Counted from the stretch's first letter, positions 33,004 to 42,096 are shown. The stretch is 45,354 nt of DNA from an uncultured Prevotellaceae bacterium (GCA_902784565.1 CACZVE010000024.1:1-45354); one strand, 5' to 3'. A program made the numbers and translations. Notes: generated by a model from the sequence alone, not told the origin.

Positions 33004-34158
33004 TTACAGCAGTTTCTTGATTTCTGCCTCCAAATCCTTGATTTGAGCAGCACGCTTCACCAGGTTGTTATCACGGTCGATGAGGAAGAAGTCAGGAACA
33101 GTCTGGACGTTATACAGCATCAGTTGCTGCGACTGGACACCATCTGCATCACGGACACTGACCCAAGGAAGGGCTGCCGTCTGCTGTTTCCAGAAATGTT
33201 CGTCGGGGTCAAGGCTTACCTGGTAAACCTCAAAACCTTGAGCCTGATATTTATTGTACAGTTCACGGAGTGTCAGGATGCGTGCCGGTGAATCCTCCAA
33301 GGCAAAGACATGGAAGTCGAGAAGCACCACCTTGCCTTTCAAGTCTGTCAGATGGCGCAACTGACCTTTGTTGTCTGTCAGTGCAATGTCGAGCACGCCG
33401 GCTTCTGTCACCTTACTGGCGTCGATGGTTTGACTCTGCTCTTTCAAGATACGCTGGTTCTTCATACCCTCGATGGCGATGTTATGCAGGTTCTGGCCAC
33501 GTTCGGCATGGGGATAGTAAGTATCCCAACTGGTGGCCACGGCAGCAAACACCTTGATGTCGTCCTTATTGCTACGGGGGTTGAAGAGCAACCAGTTACC
33601 GAGGGTCTGGAACAGGGCGAAATAACTATAGGCCTTCATCGGCTCCTTGAAGATATAGTTGGTCTTCACATCGTTTTTGTAGTCATCAATCATCTTTAGG
33701 ATACTGTCGTTGGCGGCATCCACTTCCAACTCCGTGTTCTGTTGGATAGCCATAGCGCGCTTGTGCAGGTCTATCTGCTTCAGGGCCAGTTCCTTGATTT
33801 TCTGACAGTTGTCAGAACCACTTACCTCATAGTTTGTCGCCATCTGCGGATATTGTGCCTGGATGGTTACGGTCTCTGTGGAGTCGATGCTGACATTGAC
33901 GATCTGGTCTGAAATCCTCAGGCGATAGAACTCCGGTGCCATCGGGGCTTCCTCGCTGAATGAGAAACGACCATTATCATCCAGTTTCACGGAGTCAAGG
34001 ATGCTGACACTCTCTATCCCCACGTTCTCAAAGTAGAGCACGGAGTCCTTGGCATTGGTAATCTCTCCCTCTACATGGAATCTGTCGTTGCCGCATGAGG
34101 CGATGGTTATTGCAGCCAATATGACGGCGGCTACCTTCCAAATATGTTTCATCTTCAT
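33004..34158 (-). CDS. Thioredoxin-fold lipoprotein with DUF4369, no CxxC
   Basis: 384 residues from the ATG at 34158 (a second at 34152). Lipoprotein signal ending TIASC (about Cys20). The N-terminal DUF4369-type beta domain spans about 25-125 (FHVEGEITNAKDSVLYFENVG), and the AhpC/TlpA-like thioredoxin domain about 250-384 (LKGKVVLLDFHVF, QVSLDPDEHFWKQQTAALPWVSV, YNVQTVPDFFLID). The catalytic CxxC expected after DF is replaced by FALEDSPAR, so it is not a normal oxidoreductase although the fold and cis-Pro loop (TVPDFF) remain. It may act as a chaperone or ligand binder. First gene before the esterase (11-base gap). Confidence 0.87.
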   Translation of the reverse strand: MKMKHIWKVAAVILAAITIASCGNDRFHVEGEITNAKDSVLYFENVGIESVSILDSVKLDDNGRFSFSEEAPMAPEFYRLRISDQIVNVSIDSTETVTIQAQYPQMATNYEVSGSDNCQKIKELALKQIDLHKRAMAIQQNTELEVDAANDSILKMIDDYKNDVKTNYIFKEPMKAYSYFALFQTLGNWLLFNPRSNKDDIKVFAAVATSWDTYYPHAERGQNLHNIAIEGMKNQRILKEQSQTIDASKVTEAGVLDIALTDNKGQLRHLTDLKGKVVLLDFHVFALEDSPARILTLRELYNKYQAQGFEVYQVSLDPDEHFWKQQTAALPWVSVRDADGVQSQQLMLYNVQTVPDFFLIDRDNNLVKRAAQIKDLEAEIKKLL

Positions 34159-34180
34159 TCCATTTTTCGATTTGCGGGTG

Positions 34181-34188
34181 CAAAGGTA
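34181..34188 (-). promoter_or_regulatory. -7 box of thioredoxin-fold lipoprotein operon (TACCTTTG)
   Basis: The minus strand reads TACCTTTG followed by CACCC, 22 bases before the ATG at 34158. No clear TTTG at -33. Confidence 0.55.
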
Positions 34189-34251
34189 GTACATTTTTCA
34201 TAAAAAACGAAAAATATTCCCGATTTCTTCGTTTAATTATATAATAATGTG

Positions 34252-34259
34252 TAACTTTG
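34252..34259 (+). promoter_or_regulatory. -7 box of pnp (TAACTTTG)
   Basis: TAACTTTG lies 70 bases before the pnp ATG, giving one of the longer leaders in the window, which contains a hairpin at 34271-34293. Confidence 0.5.
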
Positions 34260-34270
34260 CGCCGTTTTTA

Positions 34271-34293
34271 GCAACCCTCAGCGTATGGGTTGC
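34271..34293 (+). promoter_or_regulatory. Stem-loop in the pnp mRNA leader
   Basis: GCAACCC (34271-34277) and GGGTTGC (34287-34293) form a perfect 7-bp stem with a 9-base loop, about 37 bases before the ATG. In enterobacteria the pnp leader hairpin mediates RNase III/PNPase autocontrol; a similar role here is only an inference from position. Confidence 0.5.
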
Positions 34294-34329
34294 ACCGAAG
34301 TTTTTTATTTTTAGATGTTTTAAAACAAG

Positions 34330-36699
34330 ATGAACGTAATTAAAAAGACCATTCAATTGGCTGATGGAAGAGCCATCACCATTGAAACCGGGAAAGTGGC
34401 AAAACAGACCGATGGTGCCGTCATGCTGACGATGAACAACACCGTATTGCTGGCCACTGTTTGTGCCGCAAAAGATGCAGTTCCCGGAACAGATTTCATG
34501 CCGTTGCAGGTAGACTATCGTGAACAGTACAGTGCCGCTGGCCGTTTTCCTGGCGGATTCACCAAGCGCGAAGGCAAAGCCTCAGACAATGAAATCCTCA
34601 CATCCCGACTGGTGGACCGTGTGCTTCGTCCACTGTTCCCAAGTAACTATCACGCAGAAGTATTCGTAAACGTCATGCTGCTCAGTGCCGATGGTGTTGA
34701 CCAGCCCGATGCATTGGCCGGCTTCGCTGCCTCTGCAGCACTGGCTTGCTCGGATATACCTTTCGAGTGCCCGATCTCGGAAGTTCGCGTTGCACGCATC
34801 AATGGTGAGTATGTGATTGATCCTACCTTCGAGCAGATGAAAGAGGCTGACATGGATATCATGGTGGGTGCCTCTGCCGAGAACATCATGATGGTGGAAG
34901 GTGAGATGAAGGAGGTCAGCGAGCAGGATCTGCTGGGTGCCCTTAAGGCTGCGATGGATGCCATCAAGCCCATGTGTGAACTCCAGACCGAACTCTCCAA
35001 GGAACTTGGTAAGGACGTGAAGCGCGAGTACGACCACGAGGTGAATGATGAGGCCCTCCGCGAGCAGATGAACAAGGAGTGCTATCAGCCCGCTTACGAT
35101 GTGACCAAGCAGGCCCTCGAGAAGCAGGAGCGTGCTGATGCCTTCGAGAAGATTCTCGAGGATTTCAAGGAGAAGTATTTCGAGGCTCATCCCGAGATCA
35201 CTGCTGATTCAGAGATCACCAAGGACGAGTATGAGGCTATGATGGAACGTTACTACCACGATGTGGAGCGCGACGCCATGCGTCGTTGCATCCTCGACGA
35301 GGGTATCCGTCTCGATGGTCGTAAGACCACCGATATCCGTCCCATCTGGTGCGAGGTATCTCCACTGCCCATGCCTCACGGAAGTGCGATCTTCACCCGT
35401 GGTGAGACACAGTCACTGAGTACCTGTACGCTCGGCACGAAACTTGATGAGAAACTCGTTGACGACGTGTTGGAGCATGGATATATGAAATTCCTGTTGC
35501 ACTATAACTTCCCACCGTTCTGTACAGGTGAGGCCAAGGCTCAGCGTGGCGTAGGCCGTCGTGAGATTGGTCACGGACACCTCGCATGGCGCGGACTGAA
35601 GGGGCAGATTCCTGAGGACTTCCCTTACACCGTCCGTCTGGTCAGCCAGATTCTGGAGTCTAACGGTTCTTCTTCAATGGCAACCGTCTGTGCCGGTACA
35701 CTTGCCCTGATGGACGCTGGTGTCCCCATGAAGAAGCCTGTCTCTGGTATCGCTATGGGTCTGATCAAGAATCCTGGTGAAGAGAAATATGCAGTATTGA
35801 GCGATATCCTCGGCGATGAGGACCACTTGGGTGATATGGACTTCAAGACCACTGGTACAAAGGACGGTCTGACAGCCACTCAGATGGATATCAAGTGCGA
35901 CGGTCTGTCGTTCGAGATCCTCGAGAAGGCCCTCATGCAGGCTAAGGCAGGTCGTGAGTATATCCTTGGCAAACTGACTGAGACCATCGCCGAGCCACGT
36001 GCAGAACTGAAGCCACAGGTACCGCGTATCGAGGCCTTCGATATTCCAAAGGAATTCATCGGTGCTGTTATTGGCCCGGGCGGAAAGATCATCCAGCAGA
36101 TGCAGGAGGATACAGGTGCTACCATCACCATCGACGAGGCCGACGGTGTGGGTCATGTACAGGTCAGCGCACCTGACAAGGCCAGCATCGATGCTGCCAT
36201 CGCCAAGATCAAGGCCATTGTGGCCATCCCCGAGGTGGGTGAGATCTACGATGGTGTGGTACGCAGCATCATGCCTTACGGTTGCTTCGTGGAGATCATG
36301 CCTGGCAAGGATGGTCTGCTTCATATCTCCGAGATCGACTGGAAGCGCCTCGAGACTGTCGAGGAGGCTGGAATCAAGGAAGGCGACCATATTCAGGTGA
36401 AACTCCTCGAGATCGATCCGAAGACAGGTAAGTATAAACTCTCTCATCGTGTACTGATTGAGAAGCCTGCCGACTATGTCGAGCCTCAGCAGCGTCGTCG
36501 TGAGCGTGGTGAACGTCCCGAGCGTGGCGAGCGCCGTGACAGAGGTGACCGTCGTGACCGCAGAGATCGTGGTGATCGTCATGACCGCGGTGAGCGTCGT
36601 CCGCGTCCTGAGCAGGAGCAGCAAGAGGCTCCTCAGGCTCCACAAGAGAACCAGGAGCCGAAGGATTTAGGTGATTCTCTCGACCATATGGACTTCTAA
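34330..36699 (+). CDS. pnp: Polyribonucleotide nucleotidyltransferase (PNPase)
   Basis: 789 residues. Two RNase PH domains (about 1-230 with [11 protein letters not shown] and [11 protein letters not shown]; about 325-560 with [16 protein letters not shown] and the catalytic [12 protein letters not shown]), a KH domain (about 570-635, [21 protein letters not shown]) and an S1 domain (about 637-710, [20 protein letters not shown]). It degrades RNA phosphorolytically. An unusual tail of about 75 residues follows, first dense in Arg-Gly, Arg-Asp and Glu-Arg steps, then Gln/Glu/Pro-rich; it could bind RNA or partners. The helical linker between the PH domains is long and acidic. Leader hairpin upstream and a GC terminator downstream. 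Confidence 0.97.
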   Translation: MNVIKKTIQLADGRAITIETGKVAKQTDGAVMLTMNNTVLLATVCAAKDAVPGTDFMPLQVDYREQYSAAGRFPGGFTKREGKASDNEILTSRLVDRVLRPLFPSNYHAEVFVNVMLLSADGVDQPDALAGFAASAALACSDIPFECPISEVRVARINGEYVIDPTFEQMKEADMDIMVGASAENIMMVEGEMKEVSEQDLLGALKAAMDAIKPMCELQTELSKELGKDVKREYDHEVNDEALREQMNKECYQPAYDVTKQALEKQERADAFEKILEDFKEKYFEAHPEITADSEITKDEYEAMMERYYHDVERDAMRRCILDEGIRLDGRKTTDIRPIWCEVSPLPMPHGSAIFTRGETQSLSTCTLGTKLDEKLVDDVLEHGYMKFLLHYNFPPFCTGEAKAQRGVGRREIGHGHLAWRGLKGQIPEDFPYTVRLVSQILESNGSSSMATVCAGTLALMDAGVPMKKPVSGIAMGLIKNPGEEKYAVLSDILGDEDHLGDMDFKTTGTKDGLTATQMDIKCDGLSFEILEKALMQAKAGREYILGKLTETIAEPRAELKPQVPRIEAFDIPKEFIGAVIGPGGKIIQQMQEDTGATITIDEADGVGHVQVSAPDKASIDAAIAKIKAIVAIPEVGEIYDGVVRSIMPYGCFVEIMPGKDGLLHISEIDWKRLETVEEAGIKEGDHIQVKLLEIDPKTGKYKLSHRVLIEKPADYVEPQQRRRERGERPERGERRDRGDRRDRRDRGDRHDRGERRPRPEQEQQEAPQAPQENQEPKDLGDSLDHMDF

Positions 36700-36708
36700 A
36701 TAAAATTC

Positions 36709-36736
36709 CCCCTCCCCGCAATGGGGAGGGGATTTT
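36709..36736 (+). terminator. Terminator of pnp
   Basis: CCCCTCCCC (36709-36717) and GGGGAGGGG (36723-36731) form a perfect 9-bp stem with loop GCAAT, followed by ATTTTT. It separates pnp from purN, which therefore needs its own promoter. Confidence 0.88.
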
Positions 36737-36740
36737 TCAA

Positions 36741-36765
36741 TCCGTATAACCCGTATAATCCGTGT
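36741..36765. repeat. Short CCGTATAA tandem repeat containing the purN start
   Basis: CCGTATAAC, CCGTATAAT and CCGTGTCG follow each other with a 9-base period. The GTG start codon of purN (36762) falls in the third unit, so the repeat has become part of the gene's translation start region. Compare the 9-base periodic repeat at 9875-9900. Confidence 0.55.
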
Positions 36766-37343
36766 CGAAAATAAATATCGCAATCTTTGTGTCAGGTAGT
36801 GGTAGCAACTGCGAGAATCTTATCCGTTACTTTGAGGGTTCTGAGCGCATTGCCACCCCGTTGGTCGTCAGCAACAAACCAGATGCTTACGCGCTTGTGC
36901 GCGCATATGAATTAGGTGTACCTGCTGCCGTCGTCTCCAAGACAGAACTGAACGACCCCGAGGTGATGCTCCCCCTGCTTCACAAGTACGACATCCATTT
37001 CGTCGTTCTGGCAGGTTTCCTGCCGTTGATTCCCGACTTCCTGATTGCAGCCTATCCCCGTAAGATTGTAAACCTCCATCCTGCATTGCTGCCGAAATAT
37101 GGCGGTAAGGGTATGTGGGGTCATCACGTCCATGAGGCTGTGAAAGCGGCAGGCGAGACAGAGACTGGAATGACTGTCCACTATGTCACTCCTGTTTGCG
37201 ATGGCGGGGAGATCATCGCACAATACAAAGTGGCTATCTCCCCTGACGATAGTGTCGACGATATCGCTGCCAAGGAACATGAACTGGAGATGCGATATTT
37301 CCCTGAAATTGTAGAAAAAACGATTTTTTCCGAAAAAATATAG
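36762..37343 (+). CDS. purN: Phosphoribosylglycinamide formyltransferase
   Basis: 193 residues beginning with a GTG codon; no ATG lies upstream in frame, and the conserved N-terminus (INIAIFVSGSGSNCENLIRYF) follows immediately, so GTG is the start. Folate/GAR binding motifs: SGSGSN, LAGFLPLIP, NLHPALLPKYGGKGMWG (with the catalytic Asn-His pair), and the catalytic aspartate region TPVCDGGEIIAQ. It transfers a formyl group from 10-formyl-tetrahydrofolate in purine synthesis. No -7 box is obvious in the 25 bases between the pnp terminator and the start, so expression may depend on read-through or on promoter activity in the repeat. Confidence 0.94.
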   Translation: MSKINIAIFVSGSGSNCENLIRYFEGSERIATPLVVSNKPDAYALVRAYELGVPAAVVSKTELNDPEVMLPLLHKYDIHFVVLAGFLPLIPDFLIAAYPRKIVNLHPALLPKYGGKGMWGHHVHEAVKAAGETETGMTVHYVTPVCDGGEIIAQYKVAISPDDSVDDIAAKEHELEMRYFPEIVEKTIFSEKI

Positions 37344-37350
37344 GAAAAAA

Positions 37351-37382
37351 TTTGGTGGATTCAAAATTTCGCCGTACCTTTG
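37351..37382 (+). promoter_or_regulatory. Promoter of tRNA-Asn (TTTG-N20-TACCTTTG)
   Basis: TTTG at 37351-37354, 20 bases, TACCTTTG at 37375-37382, 24 bases before the tRNA 5' end. Both elements match consensus. Confidence 0.75.
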
Positions 37383-37406
37383 CACCCGCTTAACCCAAAG
37401 ACTACT

Positions 37407-37480
37407 GCTTCAGTAGCTCAGTTGGTTAGAGCACCTGACTGTTAATCAGGGGGTCGTTGGTTCAAGCCCATCCTGAAGCG
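37407..37480 (+). tRNA. tRNA-Asn (anticodon GTT)
   Basis: 74 bases. Acceptor stem GCTTCAG (37407-37413) with CTGAAGC (37473-37479), D arm GCTCAGTTGGTTAGAGC, anticodon stem CCTGA/TCAGG with loop CTGTTAA (anticodon GTT), and a T loop TTCAAGC. The discriminator base is G, as expected for asparagine; CCA is not encoded. Confidence 0.93.
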
Positions 37481-37501
37481 CAAAGAAAAGGTTAAGCATT
37501 A

Positions 37502-37535
37502 AAAAAGAGTTGGAGAAATTCAACTCTTTTTCTTT
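37502..37535 (+). terminator. Terminator of tRNA-Asn
   Basis: AAAAAGAGTTG (37502-37512) and CAACTCTTTTT (37521-37531) form an 11-bp stem with an 8-base loop, followed by CTTTT. Confidence 0.85.
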
Positions 37536-37566
37536 TCCATTGAATATAATTACCCGTTGTCAACTC

Positions 37567-37604
37567 AAAAAATAAGGACCCGGCGCTATCACAGCGTCGG
37601 ATCC
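37567..37604 (-). terminator. Terminator ending the glnN 3' tail
   Basis: On the minus strand a 12-bp stem (37604-37593 with 37587-37576; one G-T pair and one A-C mismatch) with a 5-base loop is followed by TTATTTTTT. Confidence 0.75.
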
Positions 37605-37717
37605 CCCTGCAAACTTGAACTTCGTTCCAGTTTGCTTGCGCTCGGCAGAATCCAAGCACACTTGGTTCTGCCCTCGCTTTCTGCAAACTTCAAACAACCA
37701 AAAAAAGAATTGTTTGA
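37567..37717 (-). ncRNA. Hairpin-rich 3' tail of glnN transcript or candidate structured RNA
   Basis: About 150 bases after the glnN stop, read on the minus strand, hold four hairpins in series: 37717-37690 (TCAAACAA/TTGTTTGA), 37671-37645 (GCAGAA and CCAAG paired with CTTGG and TTCTGC, one bulge), 37635-37609 (GCAAACT/AGTTTGC with an inner GAAC/GTTC), and a terminator at 37604-37567. CTGCAAACTT occurs twice (37608-37617, 37681-37690). The open frames crossing it have no coding character. It could be a long 3' UTR, a 3'-derived small RNA, or a dispersed palindromic repeat element; sequence alone does not decide. Confidence 0.45.
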
Positions 37718-39934
37718 TTATCGGATGAACAGTAGTTCGCGGTATTTCGGCAGCGGCCACAGGGCGTCGTCGACGATGAGTTCGAGTTTATCGATCTCGT
37801 AGCGGATCGTATCGAGATAAGGCTCCACCTTATCGTGATAGGCGATAGCCTTCTCGTGCTCGTCCTCAATCTTATTGGCTAACTTACGTGCGTTGACGAG
37901 TTCTTCGACGCCCTTCTCGATGGCGCTGGTGCGCTCGGCAATCTCTTCAATGATCTTCATGTTGCGGGCGTTCAACTTCTCAGCCTTATCGACGGGGAAA
38001 GCAGATGCGACGCTGTCGACGTTCTTCAACAAGGCACTCTGATAGCGGGTGGCGACGGGGATGATGTGGTTCATCGACAGATCACCCAGTACGCGGGCCT
38101 CAATCTGAATCTTCTTCGTGTAGGTCTCCCACTTCACCTCGTTACGGGCTTCGAGTTCCTTTTTGGTCATCACACCCAGACTCTCGAACATCTCGATGCT
38201 CTCTTTGTCGAGGTAACGCTCGAAGATCTTCGGACAAGACTTCTCGACATCCAATCCACGCTTCTCGGCCTCGATGACCCACTCGTCGGAGTAACCATTG
38301 CCGTCGAAGCGTATGGGCTTACAGGTCTTGATGTCCTCGCGCAGCACGTCGATGATAGCGTGGAACACAGCACTGTGGCCTGTGCCTGCGAGTTTCTTCT
38401 CAAACTCAGGTACTTTGGCGTCGACACGCTTCTTGAACGAGACGAGGGCCTCAGCAACGGCGCTGTTGAGGGCAATCATGGCGCTGGCGCAGTTGGCCTC
38501 AGAACCTACGGCACGGAACTCGAAACGGTTACCTGTGAAGGCGAAGGGCGACGTACGGTTACGGTCTGTATTATCAATCAGCAGTTCAGGAATCTCGGGG
38601 ATATCCATCTTCAATCCCTGCTTACCTGTCATTGCGAGGATGTCCTCTTTGTCGGCCTTCTCGATGTGGTCGAGCAACTCTGAAACCTGCTTACCCAGGA
38701 ACGAGGAAACGATGGCGGGAGGAGCCTCGTTGGCACCCAGACGATGGGCGTTGGTGGCACTCATGATAGAGGCCTTCAACAGACCGTTGTGCTTGTAGAC
38801 ACCCATCAGTGTCTCAACGATAAAGGTGGCAAAGCGCAGGTTCTGCTCAGCGGTCTTACCAGGTGCGTGCAACAGGATACCGTTGTCTGTGGAGAGTGAC
38901 CAGTTGTTGTGCTTACCACTACCATTGATACCAGCGAAGGGCTTTTCGTGGAGCAGCACACGGAAACCGTGCTTACGGGCCACCTTCTTCATCACTGACA
39001 TCAGCAGCATGTTGTGGTCAACGGCCAGATTGGTTTCCTCGAAGATAGGAGCCAACTCAAATTGGTTGGGGGCTACCTCGTTATGGCGTGTCTTGCAAGG
39101 GATGCCGAGAGCCAATGCCTCGAATTCCAAATCCTTCATAAAGGCCTGTACGCGCTCAGGGATGGCACCGAAGTAGTGGTCGTCCATCTGCTGGTTCTTG
39201 GCGCTATCGTGTCCCATCAGGGTGCGACCCGTCAACAGCAAATCAGGACGTGCAGCATAGAGTCCCTCATCCACGAGGAAATACTCCTGTTCCCAACCGA
39301 GGTTAGAAGTGACCTTCTTCACCTCTGGGTCAAAATAGTGGCATACATCGACAGCAGCCACATTCACAGCGTGAAGGGCTCTCAGCAACGGAGCCTTATA
39401 GTCGAGCGCCTCGCCGCTATATGAAATAAATACGGTGGGGATACAAAGCGTATCATCGATGATGAATACGGGTGATGTGGGATCCCAGGCGGAATAGCCA
39501 CGGGCCTCGAAAGTAGAACGGATACCGCCAGAGGGGAATGAACTTGCGTCCGGCTCCTGCTGAACGAGTAGTTTACCTGTGAATTCTTCTACCATGCCGC
39601 CTTTGCCGTCGTGCTCGATAAACGAGTCGTGCTTCTCGGCAGTACCTTCTGTCAACGGCTGGAACCAGTGGGTATAGTGCGTCACACCGTTCTCGGTGGC
39701 CCACTGTTTCATACCTTCTGCCACAGCGTCTGCAACCTTGCGATCCAGACGTGCGCCATTGTCCATCACATCAATCATCTTCTCGTACACGTCCTTCGGC
39801 AGGTACTTGTACATCTTCTCACGGTTGAAGACCTTCTTGCCAAAATACTTTGCGGGTCTCTCACTTGGTGTTTTTACGTCGAGCGGCTTCTTCTTGAATG
39901 CCTCACCGACAACCTGAAATCTTAATGCTTCCAT
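37718..39934 (-). CDS. glnN: Glutamine synthetase type III
   Basis: 738 residues, the size of GSIII, far longer than GSI or GSII. GSIII-characteristic sequences include FTGKLLVQQEPDASSFPSGG near the start, HNEVAPNQFELAPIFEETNLAVDHN, the ATP/glutamate region HEKPFAGINGSGKHNNWSL and NRTSPFAFTGNRFEFRA. It condenses ammonia with glutamate and is the main ammonia-assimilating enzyme of Bacteroidales. Third gene of the dapF-dapL-glnN unit (13-base gap after dapL), next to a glutamate synthase gene 3.8 kb away, so GS/GOGAT functions cluster here. A structured 3' tail follows. Confidence 0.97.
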   Translation of the reverse strand: MEALRFQVVGEAFKKKPLDVKTPSERPAKYFGKKVFNREKMYKYLPKDVYEKMIDVMDNGARLDRKVADAVAEGMKQWATENGVTHYTHWFQPLTEGTAEKHDSFIEHDGKGGMVEEFTGKLLVQQEPDASSFPSGGIRSTFEARGYSAWDPTSPVFIIDDTLCIPTVFISYSGEALDYKAPLLRALHAVNVAAVDVCHYFDPEVKKVTSNLGWEQEYFLVDEGLYAARPDLLLTGRTLMGHDSAKNQQMDDHYFGAIPERVQAFMKDLEFEALALGIPCKTRHNEVAPNQFELAPIFEETNLAVDHNMLLMSVMKKVARKHGFRVLLHEKPFAGINGSGKHNNWSLSTDNGILLHAPGKTAEQNLRFATFIVETLMGVYKHNGLLKASIMSATNAHRLGANEAPPAIVSSFLGKQVSELLDHIEKADKEDILAMTGKQGLKMDIPEIPELLIDNTDRNRTSPFAFTGNRFEFRAVGSEANCASAMIALNSAVAEALVSFKKRVDAKVPEFEKKLAGTGHSAVFHAIIDVLREDIKTCKPIRFDGNGYSDEWVIEAEKRGLDVEKSCPKIFERYLDKESIEMFESLGVMTKKELEARNEVKWETYTKKIQIEARVLGDLSMNHIIPVATRYQSALLKNVDSVASAFPVDKAEKLNARNMKIIEEIAERTSAIEKGVEELVNARKLANKIEDEHEKAIAYHDKVEPYLDTIRYEIDKLELIVDDALWPLPKYRELLFIR

Positions 39935-39947
39935 AATTGTGTTGTGT

Positions 39948-41186
39948 TTAATGTTGTTTTGTCCAGTTTTCTATTCTCGTTAATGCTTCTTCTGTTTTCT
40001 CACGACTACCAAAGGCGGTGAAGCGCACGTAGCCCTCACCTGAAGGTCCGAAACCGACACCTGGGGTGCAGACCACATTCGCGCCGTAGAGTAGGGCCTC
40101 GAAGAACTGCCACGAGCCCATGCCTTCTGACGTGCGCATCCAGATATAGGGCGCGTTCTCACCACCGTAGACCTCAAAGCCGAGTTCACGCAGTTTGGTG
40201 AGCATGCGGTGGGCATTGTCCATATAGTAGTCAATGGTCTGTTGGATCTGTTGCTTGCCCTCTGGCGTATAGATGGCCTCAGCAGCACGCTGTGAGATGT
40301 AACTCGTACCGTTGAACTTCGTACACTGACGACGCAACCAGAGTTGATTCAGTGGGATACGCTCGCCCTCGAAAGTCGATACACTCACATCTTTCGGCAC
40401 GATGGTGTAACCGCAACGCACGCCTGTGAAACCTGCCGTTTTCGAGAACGAATGGAACTCGACAGCGCACTTTCTTGCGCCACGGATCTCGTAGATGGAG
40501 TGGGGGATCTCCGGATCACGGATGTAGGCCTGATAGGCGGCGTCGTAGAGGATGAGGGCGTCGTTTTTCAGGGCGTAGTTCACCCACTTGCGCAGTTCCT
40601 GTTTGGTAATCACCGTACCCGTAGGGTTATTGGGGTAGCAAAGGTAGATGACATCCACAGGACGACCCTTTGGTAATTCTGGGATAAAACCGTTCTCGGC
40701 TGTCGTCGGCAGATAACGTACGTTCGTCCAACGTCCGTCTCGGAAGGTACCGCAGCGCCCGATCATCACGTTCGAGTCGATATAGACGGGGTAGATGGGA
40801 TCGGTCACGCCAATGAAGTTGTCCCAATGCAACAACTCTTGGAAATTACCCGTATCACTCTTCGCACCATCATTGATAAACACTTCATCGATGTCGAGGT
40901 GGATGCCTCGTGGCAGGAAATCGTTCTTCAAGATCGCCTCACGCAGGAAGTCGTAACCCTGCTCTGGGCCGTAGCCACGAAATCCCTCAGCAGTTGCCAT
41001 CTCGTCGGCAGCCTTGTGCATCGCCTCGACGACGGCTGGTGCCAGTGGTTGCGTCACATCACCGATACCCAGTGAGATGACGTCAGCCTTGGGGTGCATC
41101 ACCTTGAAGGCATTTACCTTCTTGGCGATGTCGGCAAACAGGTAGTTCTGTTGCAGATTTAAAAAATGAATGTTTACTAATGCCAT
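39948..41186 (-). CDS. dapL: LL-diaminopimelate aminotransferase
   Basis: 412 residues, fold type I PLP aminotransferase. Characteristic are ISLGIGDVTQPLAP, the long AEGFRGYGPEQGYDFLREAI, the NNPTGT loop (LCYPNNPTGTVI), and the PLP lysine Lys249 in SFSKTAGFTGVRCGY. It converts tetrahydrodipicolinate and glutamate directly to LL-diaminopimelate, bypassing the acyl branches, as in many Bacteroidetes. It follows dapF by 10 bases, so two consecutive steps to meso-diaminopimelate are co-expressed; glutamate, its amino donor, connects it to glnN downstream. Confidence 0.97.
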   Translation of the reverse strand: MALVNIHFLNLQQNYLFADIAKKVNAFKVMHPKADVISLGIGDVTQPLAPAVVEAMHKAADEMATAEGFRGYGPEQGYDFLREAILKNDFLPRGIHLDIDEVFINDGAKSDTGNFQELLHWDNFIGVTDPIYPVYIDSNVMIGRCGTFRDGRWTNVRYLPTTAENGFIPELPKGRPVDVIYLCYPNNPTGTVITKQELRKWVNYALKNDALILYDAAYQAYIRDPEIPHSIYEIRGARKCAVEFHSFSKTAGFTGVRCGYTIVPKDVSVSTFEGERIPLNQLWLRRQCTKFNGTSYISQRAAEAIYTPEGKQQIQQTIDYYMDNAHRMLTKLRELGFEVYGGENAPYIWMRTSEGMGSWQFFEALLYGANVVCTPGVGFGPSGEGYVRFTAFGSREKTEEALTRIENWTKQH

Positions 41187-41196
41187 TGTTCTTATG

Positions 41197-42015
41197 TTAT
41201 TTGAAGTTTGCCAATTCTATTGTTCCGTCAAAGACGAATTCTGCGGGTCCCGTCATATAGACGTGATTGTCACTCTCCCGCCACTCGATGCTGAGTGTGC
41301 CGCCATCCATCACGATATTGCTCTTGCGCCCAGCCTTGCCAGTCAGAGCAGCAGCCACAGCCGTCGCACAAGCACCTGTACCGCAGGCCTGAGTGATACC
41401 ACTGCCCCGCTCCCAAACGCGTGTGCGGATAATTCCGTCACTCTCGATACGCGCCAGTTCAATATTACAGCGTTGTGGGAAGGCTGGGTGGTTTTCCAAT
41501 ACGCGTCCTGTCTCGCCCACCTGATCCACATAGTCTGTGAAAATGACGTAGTGTGGATTGCCCATCGATACGAACGTGCCGTAATTCAGACCTCGTGAGG
41601 TATTAAACTGCGATTCGTTTTCCATCACGGGCTCACCCATATCTACCGTCACGCTTTCTACCTTATTATTAATAAGGTGTAGCAAGAGTGTCTTCACGCC
41701 TGATAGCGTCAGCAGCCTGATCTCAGTCTTATCCGTGAGCCCGCGCTCGTAGAGATACCTTCCTATACAACGGGAGGCATTGCCGCACATCATGGCCTCA
41801 CTGCCATCCGCATTATAGATATGCATCGTAAAATCAGCCTCAGGTACGGAAGAAGCACCTATCAGCACCAGTCCGTCGGAGCCGATGCCCTTGTAACGGT
41901 CGCTCCAGATCCGTGCTGCTTCTGAGGGCTGCTGCACTGTGAACTCCATCGTATTGATATAAATGTAGTCGTTGCCGCAACCATGCATCTTCGTAAAACT
42001 GATTTTTTGTGTCAT
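41197..42015 (-). CDS. dapF: Diaminopimelate epimerase
   Basis: 272 residues. The two catalytic cysteines are visible in MMCGNASRC (about Cys77) and QACGTGACA (about Cys222), in the two mirror-image halves of the fold; the N-terminal [12 protein letters not shown] is also conserved. It makes meso-diaminopimelate for lysine and peptidoglycan from the product of DapL next door. First gene of its operon, with a full promoter 50 bases upstream. Confidence 0.97.
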   Translation of the reverse strand: MTQKISFTKMHGCGNDYIYINTMEFTVQQPSEAARIWSDRYKGIGSDGLVLIGASSVPEADFTMHIYNADGSEAMMCGNASRCIGRYLYERGLTDKTEIRLLTLSGVKTLLLHLINNKVESVTVDMGEPVMENESQFNTSRGLNYGTFVSMGNPHYVIFTDYVDQVGETGRVLENHPAFPQRCNIELARIESDGIIRTRVWERGSGITQACGTGACATAVAAALTGKAGRKSNIVMDGGTLSIEWRESDNHVYMTGPAEFVFDGTIELANFK

Positions 42016-42065
42016 ATTGCTACTTTTGCTTGGAGTTTGCTATCTTTTTGTAATCTTTTCGGGTG

Positions 42066-42096
42066 CAAAGGTAGACAAAAAGTCAGAATTCACAAA
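42066..42096 (-). promoter_or_regulatory. Promoter of dapF-dapL-glnN (TTTG-N19-TACCTTTG)
   Basis: Minus strand: TTTG at 42096-42093, 19 bases, TACCTTTG at 42073-42066, 50 bases before the dapF ATG. Confidence 0.7.

Noticed and set aside
35674-36645. Long antisense frame opposite pnp (323 codons)
   Set aside because: It is opposite a well-conserved gene, has no family similarity and arises from the codon bias of pnp.
37557-37802. Open frames on both strands across the glnN 3' region
   Set aside because: They cross stable hairpins and a terminator and overlap glnN; composition is not coding.
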